A stretch of DNA of 64,000 nt from Bacillus sp. FJAT-26390 (GCF_001682865.1 NZ_MAQX01000034.1:351569-415568), one strand, 5' to 3'. Shown: positions 53,168 through 62,753, counted from the stretch's first letter. The notes: generated by a model from the letters alone, not told the origin. Program-made: numbers and translations.

Positions 53168-54181
53168 TCACTTCCCTGCTTTATGATTTACAAACTGTGG
53201 ATCGAGCAGCTCATCTACGCTATCAAGCTTATCGACCATATCAAGCTTATGCAGAAAATCCGCTGTTTTTAGGCCGGTGTAGCTGAGCGATGTATAATCA
53301 TCGTGTTTTTCGAATGCCTTTACGTTATCCTCGACGCCGAACAGCTTGATGCTGTCTAACCCAAGCTTAAAGTCCTCGGGCGTCGTTTCGGCTTTTTCAG
53401 CCAGCAGCTTAATTGCCTCATCCTTGTTGTCTTCATACCATGCCAGCGCATCGAACCACGCATCAACAATCTTCTGTACGTCTTCCGGACGATTCTTCAC
53501 GACTGATTCGCGGAATACGAGCAAATCCGGAATAAGCCCCGGCGTATCTTTGGACGAATAAAGCACCTTGCCTTTCCCTTCCTTTACGGCAGTCGTTTGG
53601 AACGGCTCCCAAAGCACCGAAGCATCGGTGTTGCCCGAAATAAAGGCAGGTCCGGCATCATTCACCGTCATGTTCACGTATTTAATGTCCTTCTCATCCA
53701 TCCCGTTTTCCGCTAGCGCAGTAAGCAGAAGGAAGTGATCGACCGTACCGAGCTCCGTCGCCACTGTCTTGCCTTTCAAATCTTGGATAGAGTTAATGTC
53801 AGGTTTGCTCACGATCGCATCTCCGCCAAAGGAGTTGTCGTTGACGAGTACTGCCTTCAGGCCAATTCCCTTCGAGAGCGGCGCCAGCGAATCGCTTAAC
53901 GTCTGGCTGTTCGCATCAACCTTGCCAGCGGCGATCGCTTGGAGCGAGTCGCTGTACACGGGGAAAAACTCCAGCTTAACGTCAACCCCGTGCTTCTCGA
54001 AAAATCCTTTCTCCTCTACCAAATACCACATATACCAACCCGGCCAAGGACTGAGCGCAATCGTAATGGGATCCCCCGATGCCCCTCCCGCCGTTTCCTT
54101 TGCATTGCCAGAACACGCCGCCACAAACGCCATCGATACAATAAGCATGAGAACCAGTGCTGCCTTCAGTGATTTTTTCAT
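53168..54181 (-). CDS. ABC substrate-binding lipoprotein, NitT/TauT type (guanidine-associated)
   Basis: A 337-residue lipoprotein: lipobox VAAC near residue 22, then the periplasmic-binding fold of the SsuA/NMT1 type (ALSPWPGWYMWYLVEEKGFF, then TVATELGTVDHFLLLTALAE). It follows a guanidine-I riboswitch, so guanidine or a guanidino compound is the likely ligand. Paired with the permease next to it. GGAGTGGGGAG precedes the ATG. Confidence 0.88.
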   Translation of the reverse strand: MKKSLKAALVLMLIVSMAFVAACSGNAKETAGGASGDPITIALSPWPGWYMWYLVEEKGFFEKHGVDVKLEFFPVYSDSLQAIAAGKVDANSQTLSDSLAPLSKGIGLKAVLVNDNSFGGDAIVSKPDINSIQDLKGKTVATELGTVDHFLLLTALAENGMDEKDIKYVNMTVNDAGPAFISGNTDASVLWEPFQTTAVKEGKGKVLYSSKDTPGLIPDLLVFRESVVKNRPEDVQKIVDAWFDALAWYEDNKDEAIKLLAEKAETTPEDFKLGLDSIKLFGVEDNVKAFEKHDDYTSLSYTGLKTADFLHKLDMVDKLDSVDELLDPQFVNHKAGK

Positions 54182-54228
54182 TACTCCCCACTCCTGTCAT
54201 CTTTTTATTAGCGCCTAAAAAGCGTTAT

Positions 54229-54430
54229 AAAAAAAATAAAAGCCAAGGAGAATGATCTCCCAGGCTTTTATCCTTCCGTGTTATATAGACGGGCGGCCGC
54301 TCGCGCCGCTTCATCTATACGCCGTCTCTTGGACCAGGCTTAACTACATGCCAAACGCGTTATTGCCGCGCCGAGCCGTCGTTAACGGAACCCTAGACTG
54401 CTAGTCGCCCTCATCAATAATGTTGAGAGC
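54229..54430 (-). ncRNA. Guanidine-I riboswitch (ykkC) with terminator
   Basis: Second copy. Minus-strand core CTAGGGTTCCG (54386-54396) and TGGTCCAAGAGACGGC (54320-54335), then a terminator AAAAGCCTGGGAG / CTCCTTGGCTTTT with a T-run (54229-54271). It controls the transporter genes downstream. Sequence differs from the other copy mainly in the variable stem loops. Confidence 0.92.
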
Positions 54431-54467
54431 CGATATTCTTTTGTCATAAAACCTTACGTTTAACCGA

Positions 54468-54498
54468 ATTATAGTGCGGAATGTACGGATGTGTCAAT
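54468..54498 (-). promoter_or_regulatory. Promoter of guanidine transporter operon
   Basis: Minus strand TTGACA (54493-54498) and TATAAT (54468-54473), with a long 19-nt spacer, suggesting dependence on an activator. Confidence 0.6.
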
Positions 54499-54504
54499 AA
54501 CTAT

Positions 54505-54521
54505 GTTAGGTTTTATTACAT
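54505..54521 (-). promoter_or_regulatory. GlnR/TnrA-type nitrogen box
   Basis: TGTTAGGTTTTATTACA matches TGTNANATTTTNTNACA at all fixed positions but one. Its centre is about 50 bp upstream of the inferred start site, the spacing used by TnrA for activation. Confidence 0.7.
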
Positions 54522-54537
54522 TAAGTTTAAAAGATAC

Positions 54538-54573
54538 AAAAAAACACCCTATTTTAAATAGGGCGTTCTTGTT
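54538..54573 (-). terminator. Terminator of YesM/YesN genes
   Basis: Minus-strand stem CGCCCTATTT / AAATAGGGTG followed by TTTTTTT. Confidence 0.85.
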
Positions 54574-56332
54574 GGTTAACGCTTGTTTTTGCTGGAATGG
54601 TTATAATGACTGACGTACCCATTCCTCTTTTGCTGACAATCATGACGCCGTACTCAGCGCCAAAATGAAGCTTAATTCGCCCGTCAACATTGCGAATGCC
54701 ATAGCCGACATTCAAGCTCTCAACGGGATCGAACAGCTGTCGCAGCATCTCGGGATGGATGCCGACGCCGTCGTCAATGACTTGGAAGGTGATCAGCTCT
54801 CCCTCGAGTTTCCCGACGATCCGAATGTTAATCCGCTCGCCATACCATGCATGCTCAAGCGCATTTTCGATAAAGGGCTGCAAAATGAGCTTTACGGTCG
54901 TAAACTTTAAAATATCGGGATCAACATCAAACAACACCTGCATGCCATCGGCAAACTTCGTTTTCTGAATGTTGATGTAGGCGCTGACCTGCTCCAGCTC
55001 ATTTCTGATCGGGATAACGGTTCGACCTTCATTCAGCGACAGCCGGTAAAACTTAGCCAAATCGAGCACCATTCGCTGCAGCTTGTCCACTTCGCCGAAC
55101 TTAGCCAAGCGACTGATCGAAGAAAGCGTATTGTACAAGAAATGAGGATTGATTTGTGCTTGCAGCGATTCTAGCTCCGCTTCTTTTTTCTTAATATTCG
55201 TCATATACACTTCTTGAATCAGCTCGTCGATGTTCTGTCCCATTTCATTAAGGGCAATGGAGATGCGCGTAAATTCATCATTGCCTTTGAAATTGATGCT
55301 TTTTTGGAAGTTGCCCTCTTGGAACGAATCCAGCACACGAACGATTTTTGACACCTTACGGGAATAGAAACGGGATATAAACAAGCCCGCGAACGAGAAG
55401 ACAATGTAACAAGCCAAACAAATAAGTATCGTCCACAGCCTAACCTCGTTCGTTGCTTTCTCCATGATGTCGGTCGGAACGAGCGCGATAAGATGCCAGT
55501 TGAGCTGCGGTATCTTTTCATCTATAACCCAATAATTCGAAATTTTCTCTTCGCTCAGCGTCTCGCCCAGCTTGTAGTCCGTATCGCCGGAGGAGAACAT
55601 AATTTTGCGATTTTCGTCCATGGCAAAAATTTTGGTGCCCTTGCCGATTTTCTCGGAATCAACGCTCTCAAGCAAATCCGTCAGCCGCAGGCTGATCCGA
55701 ACAAAACCAATTTCCTTAACTGCGGTAGAATCATTCATATCAACCAGCCTACGGAGCAAAGAAATATGGCCGAATTTCGCATCTCCCTCTATCTGCTTCC
55801 ACTGCATCGTCTCGCCGTACCGCTCTGTCGGATAATCCAAATACCATGGCTTGTCCTTAATTCTTTCAATATGGTACAAATCGAACAGCGGCCCTTCCGC
55901 ATTAAGCGGATCGGTGTCTTTATAGTTATGGTAAATTTCAGGGAGTGTGTTGTTATGCAAATAGATCACAAGCCTCATTTTGTTATTGGCGGCATCGATC
56001 GTCGTTAAAATTCGGGGAAGCAGCTGCTTTGTCGTAGCTTCATAGCTGACCCAGCCCTCCTCATAGCGGCGTAGGTAAGAGGCTAGATTGCTGTCAAAAT
56101 AAAGCATGCCTGAAATGCGGGACATATCCTCCAGCTTGTAATTGATATTGTCCTTCATTTGCTCGAGCGTCCCGTGGTTAATTTCGCGAGTTCGTTCCTG
56201 TATGGAGTTTGTAAAAATCACGTTGGCTGCGTAGCCGACCAGCAGCACGGGGATAATGATAAACAAGCTATAGGTTAGCATCAGCTTGATGCCAAAAGGA
56301 ATGTAGCGATGCTCCTTCTTGTGGATGGTCAT
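54554..56332 (-). CDS. YesM-type sensor histidine kinase
   Basis: A 592-residue membrane kinase. TM1 lies at about residues 14-34, an extracellular Cache-like domain at about 40-290, TM2 at about 295-320 and a HAMP domain after it. The His-kinase motif has INPHFLYNTLSSISRL (phospho-acceptor His), and the ATPase domain shows QPFIENALEHAW and DDGVGIHPE, GYGIRNVDGRI. It overlaps the regulator gene by four bases. It likely senses a sugar or a binding-protein complex from the ABC importer upstream. Confidence 0.9.
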   Translation of the reverse strand: MTIHKKEHRYIPFGIKLMLTYSLFIIIPVLLVGYAANVIFTNSIQERTREINHGTLEQMKDNINYKLEDMSRISGMLYFDSNLASYLRRYEEGWVSYEATTKQLLPRILTTIDAANNKMRLVIYLHNNTLPEIYHNYKDTDPLNAEGPLFDLYHIERIKDKPWYLDYPTERYGETMQWKQIEGDAKFGHISLLRRLVDMNDSTAVKEIGFVRISLRLTDLLESVDSEKIGKGTKIFAMDENRKIMFSSGDTDYKLGETLSEEKISNYWVIDEKIPQLNWHLIALVPTDIMEKATNEVRLWTILICLACYIVFSFAGLFISRFYSRKVSKIVRVLDSFQEGNFQKSINFKGNDEFTRISIALNEMGQNIDELIQEVYMTNIKKKEAELESLQAQINPHFLYNTLSSISRLAKFGEVDKLQRMVLDLAKFYRLSLNEGRTVIPIRNELEQVSAYINIQKTKFADGMQVLFDVDPDILKFTTVKLILQPFIENALEHAWYGERINIRIVGKLEGELITFQVIDDGVGIHPEMLRQLFDPVESLNVGYGIRNVDGRIKLHFGAEYGVMIVSKRGMGTSVIITIPAKTSVNQQERPI

Positions 56333-57870
56333 GTTCGTCTATACTCCAGCGGCGTCATGCCGTAAGTTTCTTTGAATTGCCTGCTGAAATAAGGCAGGTG
56401 TCGATAGCCTACGCAATCGGCTATTTCATAAATTTTCATATTGGTCGTTTTAAGAAGCTCGCAGGATTTCTCCATACGCAGCTGAATGAAATATTCGCTG
56501 AAGTTTTTCCCTGTTTCCTCTTTGAAAATCAATCCGAGATAGTTTGGCGACAATGAGAATTGCTCAGCCAAATCTCTTAGCGTAATGTTATCATTCGTCC
56601 GTTCTTTCATATATTCGATCATTTGCTTAATAAGCTTCCAATTTTTCTTTTGCTTATTCGTTTGCAGCGTCTCGGAAATCTCGTAAACTCTGCGTCTGAG
56701 CCACACATGGATATCATTGATCGTTTCAAATTGCATAATAATATCGTAATTGTTCAGCTCCATCCCTAGCAGCTGGAACACATTTTCATTCGTTCTTTGC
56801 AAGTAATTGTCGAGCTTCATCAAGATGTAGAGTGCATAATTGCGCAGGGTGAATTTCGATTTTAAATTTTTGGCAACCTGAAATAAATCATCAAGCTCGT
56901 CATGAATGCGTACAAGCTCATAACCGGACATCGCTCCAAATAACGCCTCAAGCTTAGCTTCGAGATGCCTTACATCTTCCTTCTCCGCCGGCCTAACCTC
57001 GCCATGGCCGATTACCTTTCCTTTGCCGTAAAACATTTTCATATCAAGCGCTTCCACTGCCTGCCGGTAAGAGATCGTTACCTCGGAGATAGAGCGGCAC
57101 CGCTCGCCCACACCTGCCGTAATAGAGAACAAATTTTGCTCATTTACAAGGCCAACGATTTTCTCTAACATGGCGTCGTTATCCGGGCCTTCGATAAGAA
57201 GCGCGACGCGGGCCTTGCTTATTTTGCAAATTTGCCGCACGCCCAGCTCCTTGCAGATGGATACAACCTCCTGCATCTCATCCGGGTCGTTCCGGTTCTC
57301 GTCACGCTGCTTCCAAGACATATCATCGATTTCGATCACCGCAGCATAACCAGGCCATCTGAACTGGTTCATTTCATATTCCTGATTCAATACCTCAATC
57401 GTCCTCACACTGCTTGTCCCTTCAAGCAACTGCAGCAAGTATTCGTTTTTAACGATCGGCACCATCTGCCAGTAGGCATCCTGCCTTACCCGCTCTTGGT
57501 CCAAATCGTCACGGACCTTAAGCAAGGAATCGATCAGCTCCTGATCATCCATCGGCTTAAGCACATAATTGACCGCATTAAGCGACAACGCTTGCTTCAC
57601 ATAGCTGAAATCCTGATAGCCGCTGACGAATATAATTTTAATGTCCTTGGACATTTCAAGCGCTCGCCTCGCGAGCTCTAATCCTGTCATATTAGGCATG
57701 CGGACGTCGGTAACGAGGATGTCTACCTTTTCCGCATCCAGCACCTTGCAAGCATCAAAGCCGTTCATCACGCCAGCTACGACCTCCATTCCAAGGTCCT
57801 CCCAAGGAATAAAGGTGCGCATACCTTCCAAATCCAGCCGCTCGTCGTCTGCAAGCAATACTTTATACAT
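56329..57870 (-). CDS. YesN-type response regulator, AraC output
   Basis: A 513-residue protein. The receiver domain (1-120) has Asp in VDILVTDVRMPNMTGLELAR; a middle linker domain follows, and two AraC helix-turn-helix motifs lie at the C-terminus (ITLRDLAEQFSLSPNYLGLI and MKIYEIADCVGYRHLPYFSR). It pairs with the downstream YesM kinase and likely activates the neighbouring sugar ABC operon. GGAG lies 11 nt before the ATG. Confidence 0.9.
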   Translation of the reverse strand: MYKVLLADDERLDLEGMRTFIPWEDLGMEVVAGVMNGFDACKVLDAEKVDILVTDVRMPNMTGLELARRALEMSKDIKIIFVSGYQDFSYVKQALSLNAVNYVLKPMDDQELIDSLLKVRDDLDQERVRQDAYWQMVPIVKNEYLLQLLEGTSSVRTIEVLNQEYEMNQFRWPGYAAVIEIDDMSWKQRDENRNDPDEMQEVVSICKELGVRQICKISKARVALLIEGPDNDAMLEKIVGLVNEQNLFSITAGVGERCRSISEVTISYRQAVEALDMKMFYGKGKVIGHGEVRPAEKEDVRHLEAKLEALFGAMSGYELVRIHDELDDLFQVAKNLKSKFTLRNYALYILMKLDNYLQRTNENVFQLLGMELNNYDIIMQFETINDIHVWLRRRVYEISETLQTNKQKKNWKLIKQMIEYMKERTNDNITLRDLAEQFSLSPNYLGLIFKEETGKNFSEYFIQLRMEKSCELLKTTNMKIYEIADCVGYRHLPYFSRQFKETYGMTPLEYRRT

Positions 57871-57938
57871 GATGTTATCAGCTCCAATTAGGAAAACGCG
57901 ATAGATGTTTCATGCTCCGTACATAGCTCTGTATAAAC

Positions 57939-57980
57939 GAAAAAACTCGGGTACACTAATGATCTTAGTATACCCGCCGT
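57939..57980 (-). terminator. Terminator of sugar ABC operon
   Basis: Minus-strand stem CGGGTATACTAA / TTAGTGTACCCG followed by AGTTTTTTCG. It separates the importer genes from YesN. Confidence 0.88.
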
Positions 57981-57999
57981 TTTATAAAAGGCTATAAAC

Positions 58000-59664
58000 T
58001 TATTGCGCTTTCATTTTCGCGAGATTTTCCTGCCATTTTGTAGTTTTGAATGCAAGAAGCTTGTCATAACCAGCTGCTTGAGCATCCTTCTCGGCTTGGT
58101 CTAGAATAGCCAGTACGTCTGCGTCGTTCTTAGCGAACAATGCTTTTGCTCTAACTTCCAGGTACAAGTCTTCAATACGTTGACGGATAATGCCTTCCTC
58201 TGTTTCCGGCTGTGGATCGATGTTGATGAATTCCGTAGCATTGGATTGCGTTTTCCACGTAATTTCACGTTGGTAGCGAGTCGACCAGTTTTGTTGCTCA
58301 ACCGGCAATGTGGATTCGAATTTCGCTTTTGTAGTATCTAGGAATACCGTGTTACCAACCCAGTTCAGGTTAGTCGTAATCGCTTGAAGCTTAGCAAGCT
58401 CGCCTGCATCGGAAGTGTATTTCTCTGTGAAAATTGGTGTTTCTCCGTCTGCTTCTACGCCATCCCAGTAGATGCCTGGAGGGCCCCACATCAATGCGCT
58501 TTGTCCTTCAGCACCAGTCAACCAGTCATAGAATGCAAAGATTGCTTCTGGGTTTTTAGCTTTTTTCGTAATGACCGTTACGTTCCAACCTAGCATACCA
58601 TAAGTTCCAGGGAAAATTTTATTTTTATCTAGACCTTCTTTATGAACCGGCCAAATCATGAAGTAACCAGCTTCTGGATCATTCTTCACGAGCTCAGCAT
58701 GCGCTTGCATCGCGATTTCTGTCGGGCTTGCAGCTGCGAATACGGCTACGCGGCCTGTCATAACCTTTTCTGTAATTTGATCAAGTGTTTGCGTCATTGC
58801 ATCCTGCGTAATCAATTTCTCGCGGAACAATTTAGCTGTATACTGCAACGACTCGCGGTATTGCGGGTCAAGGAAGATCGAAGTCAGTTTGTCGCCGTTA
58901 GGTACAGCGCGCATGCCTGGGTACTTCTGATCGTTTTCTTTGAATGCGGAGTAAAGAACATCAAGACCTTGTCCATCTTTTGCGAGATGCGGCTCGTAAG
59001 GAACTACGTTCGGATACTTTTCTTTAACTAGCTTCAAGTAGTTGTAAAGATCGTCGGTTGTTTCAAGCTTTGGAGAACCTAGCTCCGAATAGATCTTTTT
59101 GTTTACAACGTAACCTGAGTTACCATTTGGCTGTTTTGTATACCAGTTCGGGAACTGATACAATTTGCCATCCTCGGAGCGAAGCATGTTGATTCCTTCT
59201 TCGCCGAGCCATTTTTTCAAGTTAGGATATTTATCGAGGTAATCGTCAAACGGCACTAGCAAATCTGCGCTGCGCAATTTCTCTACATCTACGCGCTCCA
59301 GCCAGATTGCATCAGGCAGATCGCCCGTTGCGATCATCGTGTTCAGCTTCTGAGGAGCTGCACCGCCGGAATGAATCGGTTTAACATTAACTTTCTTCGT
59401 ATCTCTAATCCATGTGCTCGTGATGTCGCCACCCCAAGCCGGCATAGTGTACCAATCATAGTGACCGTAAAGCGTGAAATCAAGCTGCTCCTTGCCTAGC
59501 TCATACACGGATGCAGGTTTGTTGCTGTTATTTTCTTCCGCCTTGTTGCCAGGCGTTTCTCCGTTGCCGGATTTACCGCCGTTGCCGCCACTGCAGCCGG
59601 CCAATAATGAAACGGCCATAAAAGCGGAGACCATAGGGACGAGAAGTTTACTTTTCGCTTTCAT
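58000..59664 (-). CDS. Extracellular sugar-binding lipoprotein (LplA-type)
   Basis: A 554-residue solute-binding protein: signal and lipobox LLAGC (Cys near 24), a Gly/Asn-rich linker, then a large bilobal binding fold (TGDLPDAIWLERVD, LTGAEGQSALMWGPPGIYWD). Length and order fit LplA-type partners of MalFG-like permeases. ATG 59662-59664 is preferred (GGGG 11 nt upstream). An alternative start nine codons earlier lacks a signal-like beginning. Confidence 0.88.
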   Translation of the reverse strand: MKAKSKLLVPMVSAFMAVSLLAGCSGGNGGKSGNGETPGNKAEENNSNKPASVYELGKEQLDFTLYGHYDWYTMPAWGGDITSTWIRDTKKVNVKPIHSGGAAPQKLNTMIATGDLPDAIWLERVDVEKLRSADLLVPFDDYLDKYPNLKKWLGEEGINMLRSEDGKLYQFPNWYTKQPNGNSGYVVNKKIYSELGSPKLETTDDLYNYLKLVKEKYPNVVPYEPHLAKDGQGLDVLYSAFKENDQKYPGMRAVPNGDKLTSIFLDPQYRESLQYTAKLFREKLITQDAMTQTLDQITEKVMTGRVAVFAAASPTEIAMQAHAELVKNDPEAGYFMIWPVHKEGLDKNKIFPGTYGMLGWNVTVITKKAKNPEAIFAFYDWLTGAEGQSALMWGPPGIYWDGVEADGETPIFTEKYTSDAGELAKLQAITTNLNWVGNTVFLDTTKAKFESTLPVEQQNWSTRYQREITWKTQSNATEFINIDPQPETEEGIIRQRIEDLYLEVRAKALFAKNDADVLAILDQAEKDAQAAGYDKLLAFKTTKWQENLAKMKAQ

Positions 59665-59741
59665 CTGTTTAAAATCCCCTTTCAAGCTCATTTTTATATG
59701 TTCAAAGCTTTCGCTTTAAACTTCTTTTCATACTTGTTGCC

Positions 59742-60638
59742 CTACTCTTTCAGCGATCCTACGAGAACGCCCTTCACGAAATACTTTTGAACGAATGGGT
59801 AAACCATAATGATTGGGATCGTTGCTACCATCATAGTCGCCATTGACAACGACTTGCTCGTCACCGTTCTCATTTTGGCCATTTGGCCTTGTGCCGCGGA
59901 ATCGAGCTGAGACATCTGATCCGATACGATGTTGGAGTTCAAAATTTGCTTAAGCATCGTTTGTATAGGAAGCAGCTTCTCATTGGTAATATAGATACTC
60001 GGGCCAAACCAATCATTCCAATGGAAGACTGCCGTGAACAGCGACAGCGTAGCAATAACCGGTCCAGAGAGCGGAATGACGATTCGGAAAAAGATGCCCC
60101 AATTGCCGCTTCCGTCGATTTTCGCCGATTCCTCAAGACCTGCAGGCAAGCCTTGGAAGAAGGTACGGAATATGATCATGTTCCACACGCTGATTAGCGA
60201 AGGAATGATGAACACCCAGAACGTATTCATAAGGTGAAGCTCTCGGATCAGCAAGAATGAAGGAATTAGACCGCCGGAGAAATACATCGTAATGATACAT
60301 AGGATCATGTAAAATTTGCGGCCGATCAGTTCTTTCTTAGAGATACCGTATGCGAATATGGCTGTCAACATAATGGAAGCTGCCGTACCGACAACCGTAC
60401 GGGCGATCGATATCATAAAGGCGCCGATCATGCGATCGTCTTTAAATACGATGCCGTAGTTTTCCAGTGTCCAAGCGCGCGGCCAGAAGGTTACACCGCC
60501 CATTGACGTATCGATACCGGTATTAAAGGATATGACCAACGCATTCCAGAAGGGATAGAAGGTCATAAATGCTAATAGTGTTAGTAAAATGTAGATGGTT
60601 ACCGTCATCACGCGGTCTCCAAAGCTGAGCCTGATCAC
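59742..60638 (-). CDS. Carbohydrate ABC transporter permease (LplC type)
   Basis: A 298-residue permease with six helices and a MalG-type EAA loop (EESAKIDGSGNWGIFFRIVI). It starts with GTG after GGCGG and lies 32 nt after the other permease. No ATPase gene is adjacent, as is common for Lpl systems that share an MsmX-type ATPase. Confidence 0.9.
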   Translation of the reverse strand: MIRLSFGDRVMTVTIYILLTLLAFMTFYPFWNALVISFNTGIDTSMGGVTFWPRAWTLENYGIVFKDDRMIGAFMISIARTVVGTAASIMLTAIFAYGISKKELIGRKFYMILCIITMYFSGGLIPSFLLIRELHLMNTFWVFIIPSLISVWNMIIFRTFFQGLPAGLEESAKIDGSGNWGIFFRIVIPLSGPVIATLSLFTAVFHWNDWFGPSIYITNEKLLPIQTMLKQILNSNIVSDQMSQLDSAAQGQMAKMRTVTSKSLSMATMMVATIPIIMVYPFVQKYFVKGVLVGSLKE

Positions 60639-60670
60639 TGCATCATCCGCCTTTCCGGGCTAATTATAGT

Positions 60671-61627
60671 CTACCACAAGCTGCTGCCGGCTCTGCGTGC
60701 CAGATAGTTCGCCATCGTCAGAAGTCCAACGCTGATTACGGCTTTGAACAATCCTACCGCAGTAGCGTACGAGTACCTTGAACTTTGAATACCGACTCGA
60801 TAAACGTACGTATCGATGACATCAGAGACGTCTCGGAGCACCGGGTTAACGGCAAGCAAGAGAATATCCTCGAAGCCTGCATTCAATAGATTCCCTATCG
60901 CCAAAATCATGAAGATAAGGACTACCGGCATGATGGAAGGCAAGGTGATCAAAAATATTTGTTTAAACTTGCTCGCTCCGTCCATCGAAGCCGCTTCGTA
61001 CATGCTCGGATCAATGCTGGCGATAGCCGCCAAGTATACGATGGAGCCAAATCCGATTTCCTTCCAAACGCCCGTCGATACGAGGATGGACCAGAATAAT
61101 TCCGGAAGCGACAAGAAATTGATCGGTTCGTTGATAAAATTCATTTTCTCTAGCAAAATGTTTATGCTGCCGTTATCCGTCGAAAGCATGGACATGATCA
61201 GTCCCGCGACGATTACCCATGACATAAAGTGAGGCAGATAGCTGACCGTTTGCACGAGTCGCTTGAACATCATGTTCTTCACTTCATTGAGCATTAAGGC
61301 CAGCGCAATCGGTGCCGGAAATCCTATAAAGAACTTCAGCAAGCTGATGATGACCGTGTTTCGCATGACCTTAAAAAACTCCGGAGAGTTGAAGAACATG
61401 TCGAAATGTTTCAAACCGACCCATTCGCTTGCAAAAAAACCTTTGAAAATGCTGTAATCTTGGAAAGCCATCAATACGCCGTACATCGGAATGTAGCTAA
61501 ACACGATAATGAGTAACAATGCAGGCAACACCATCATCTGGATATCCATTTGCTTCACGAAACGGAAAAATACATTTTTAGTTTTTGGTTTTAATTCTAG
61601 CTCGTCATTTACGGAAAGCTGCGCCAC
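60671..61627 (-). CDS. Carbohydrate ABC transporter permease (LplB type)
   Basis: A 318-residue permease with six helices and the MalF-type EAA loop (YEAASMDGASKFKQIFLITL). First gene of the importer operon. It starts with GTG, 8 nt after AGGGGG. Works with the LplC-type permease and the lipoprotein that follow. Confidence 0.9.
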   Translation of the reverse strand: MAQLSVNDELELKPKTKNVFFRFVKQMDIQMMVLPALLLIIVFSYIPMYGVLMAFQDYSIFKGFFASEWVGLKHFDMFFNSPEFFKVMRNTVIISLLKFFIGFPAPIALALMLNEVKNMMFKRLVQTVSYLPHFMSWVIVAGLIMSMLSTDNGSINILLEKMNFINEPINFLSLPELFWSILVSTGVWKEIGFGSIVYLAAIASIDPSMYEAASMDGASKFKQIFLITLPSIMPVVLIFMILAIGNLLNAGFEDILLLAVNPVLRDVSDVIDTYVYRVGIQSSRYSYATAVGLFKAVISVGLLTMANYLARRAGSSLW

Positions 61628-61756
61628 TACTCAATCCCCCTTGCTCTTGTTGTTCTTCTTGTATTTTATCGTGATCCGAATAGGACTAATAGGCACCTGA
61701 ACAACTATAAATGATACTTTTCAATCATCGAAGTAAGCGCAACCAATTAATTTGTG

Positions 61757-61803
61757 ACAAAAAGGGCAGCAGGCCATGGCGACTGCCGTGACCTGCTGCC
61801 CTG
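61757..61803 (-). terminator. Terminator of YheC/D-type gene
   Basis: Minus-strand stem AGGGCAGCAGG / CCTGCTGCCCT with an inner GGCAGTCGCC hairpin, then TTTTTG. Confidence 0.9.
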
Positions 61804-61810
61804 CCTCTAC

Positions 61811-62587
61811 TTATGCATCGCGTCTGCCGTAGCTCGCCGCAAAACGTTTCATTTTGCGATAGGCGGCAGGGTCGAGCTTTTTAAGCGGATAAAATTGCGG
61901 ATGATTAGAGTTTACCTCCAACACCCACAGCTGCTGCTTCTTATCGTAAGCAAAATCGACGCCTATCTCATGCATCCCCGAGCGCCTTTGGCTAAGCGTA
62001 CTGGCTATTTGCAGGGCGACACGGCTGAGCGTTCTTACGCGCGCTTCAGTCGCTCCTACTGACAGCCCTTGTCTTTTTCCCAGCTTCTTCATCGAATAGA
62101 TTGCGCCGCCTTGATAATAGTTCGTGACGATTTTATTGCGCGCTCCGACCTTTACCATAAGCCCCGTGCAAACCCATGAGCCTCCAGGCTTGCGCTGCAC
62201 CATAGCCCGAATGTCGTATGGACGATTATTCACCCGATCCAAAGAAATCCCTTTTTGAACAATAAGCCTGCACGTCTTCCGCTTCTTCAACCGACCATAG
62301 ACTTCAGGAATAGTCTTATAGAAGCTGCGGCTTTGTTTTTTTTGCACAATTTCATAAAGCTCAAAGCCTGAATCGGCTCGTTCGATTTTGATGATGCCTT
62401 TCCCGTGCGAGCCAATATCGGGCTTAACATAAACCATATCGTAGTGGTTAAACATCATCTCCAGATGCTCAAGACTAAACGAGACGGTTTGCGGCACGTA
62501 TTGCTCCAGCTTCTTATTCGCAGATAAGTATTCACTGACAAGAAGCTTTCCGTTTATGTTTCGGCTGGCATAATTTTTTTTAAACAC
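61811..62587 (-). CDS. YheC/YheD-type endospore coat-associated protein (ATP-grasp fold)
   Basis: A 258-residue protein. ATP-grasp motifs: VYVKPDIGSHGKGI near residue 50, DIRAMVQRKPGG near 125 and EIGVDFAYDKK, then LEVNSNHPQF at the C-terminus. YheC/YheD proteins associate with the B. subtilis spore, but their ligase substrate is unknown. The GTG start follows GGAGG by 9 nt. Size is smaller than full-length YheC/D proteins, so it lacks the usual N-terminal domain. Confidence 0.88.
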   Translation of the reverse strand: MFKKNYASRNINGKLLVSEYLSANKKLEQYVPQTVSFSLEHLEMMFNHYDMVYVKPDIGSHGKGIIKIERADSGFELYEIVQKKQSRSFYKTIPEVYGRLKKRKTCRLIVQKGISLDRVNNRPYDIRAMVQRKPGGSWVCTGLMVKVGARNKIVTNYYQGGAIYSMKKLGKRQGLSVGATEARVRTLSRVALQIASTLSQRRSGMHEIGVDFAYDKKQQLWVLEVNSNHPQFYPLKKLDPAAYRKMKRFAASYGRRDA

Positions 62588-62753
62588 AGCATTTCACCTC
62601 CATCTACTCTATGCTCGGGAGGTCTATAGCAATTGTACGAACGTTTATTAGAAAACAAATATAGTAAACCAAAGGAATGATCGCATAGGCTGGAACATTT
62701 TGCTTTCTTTATTCGTTATAATAAGGTTAATACATTTGAAAGGTGTGTAATTA

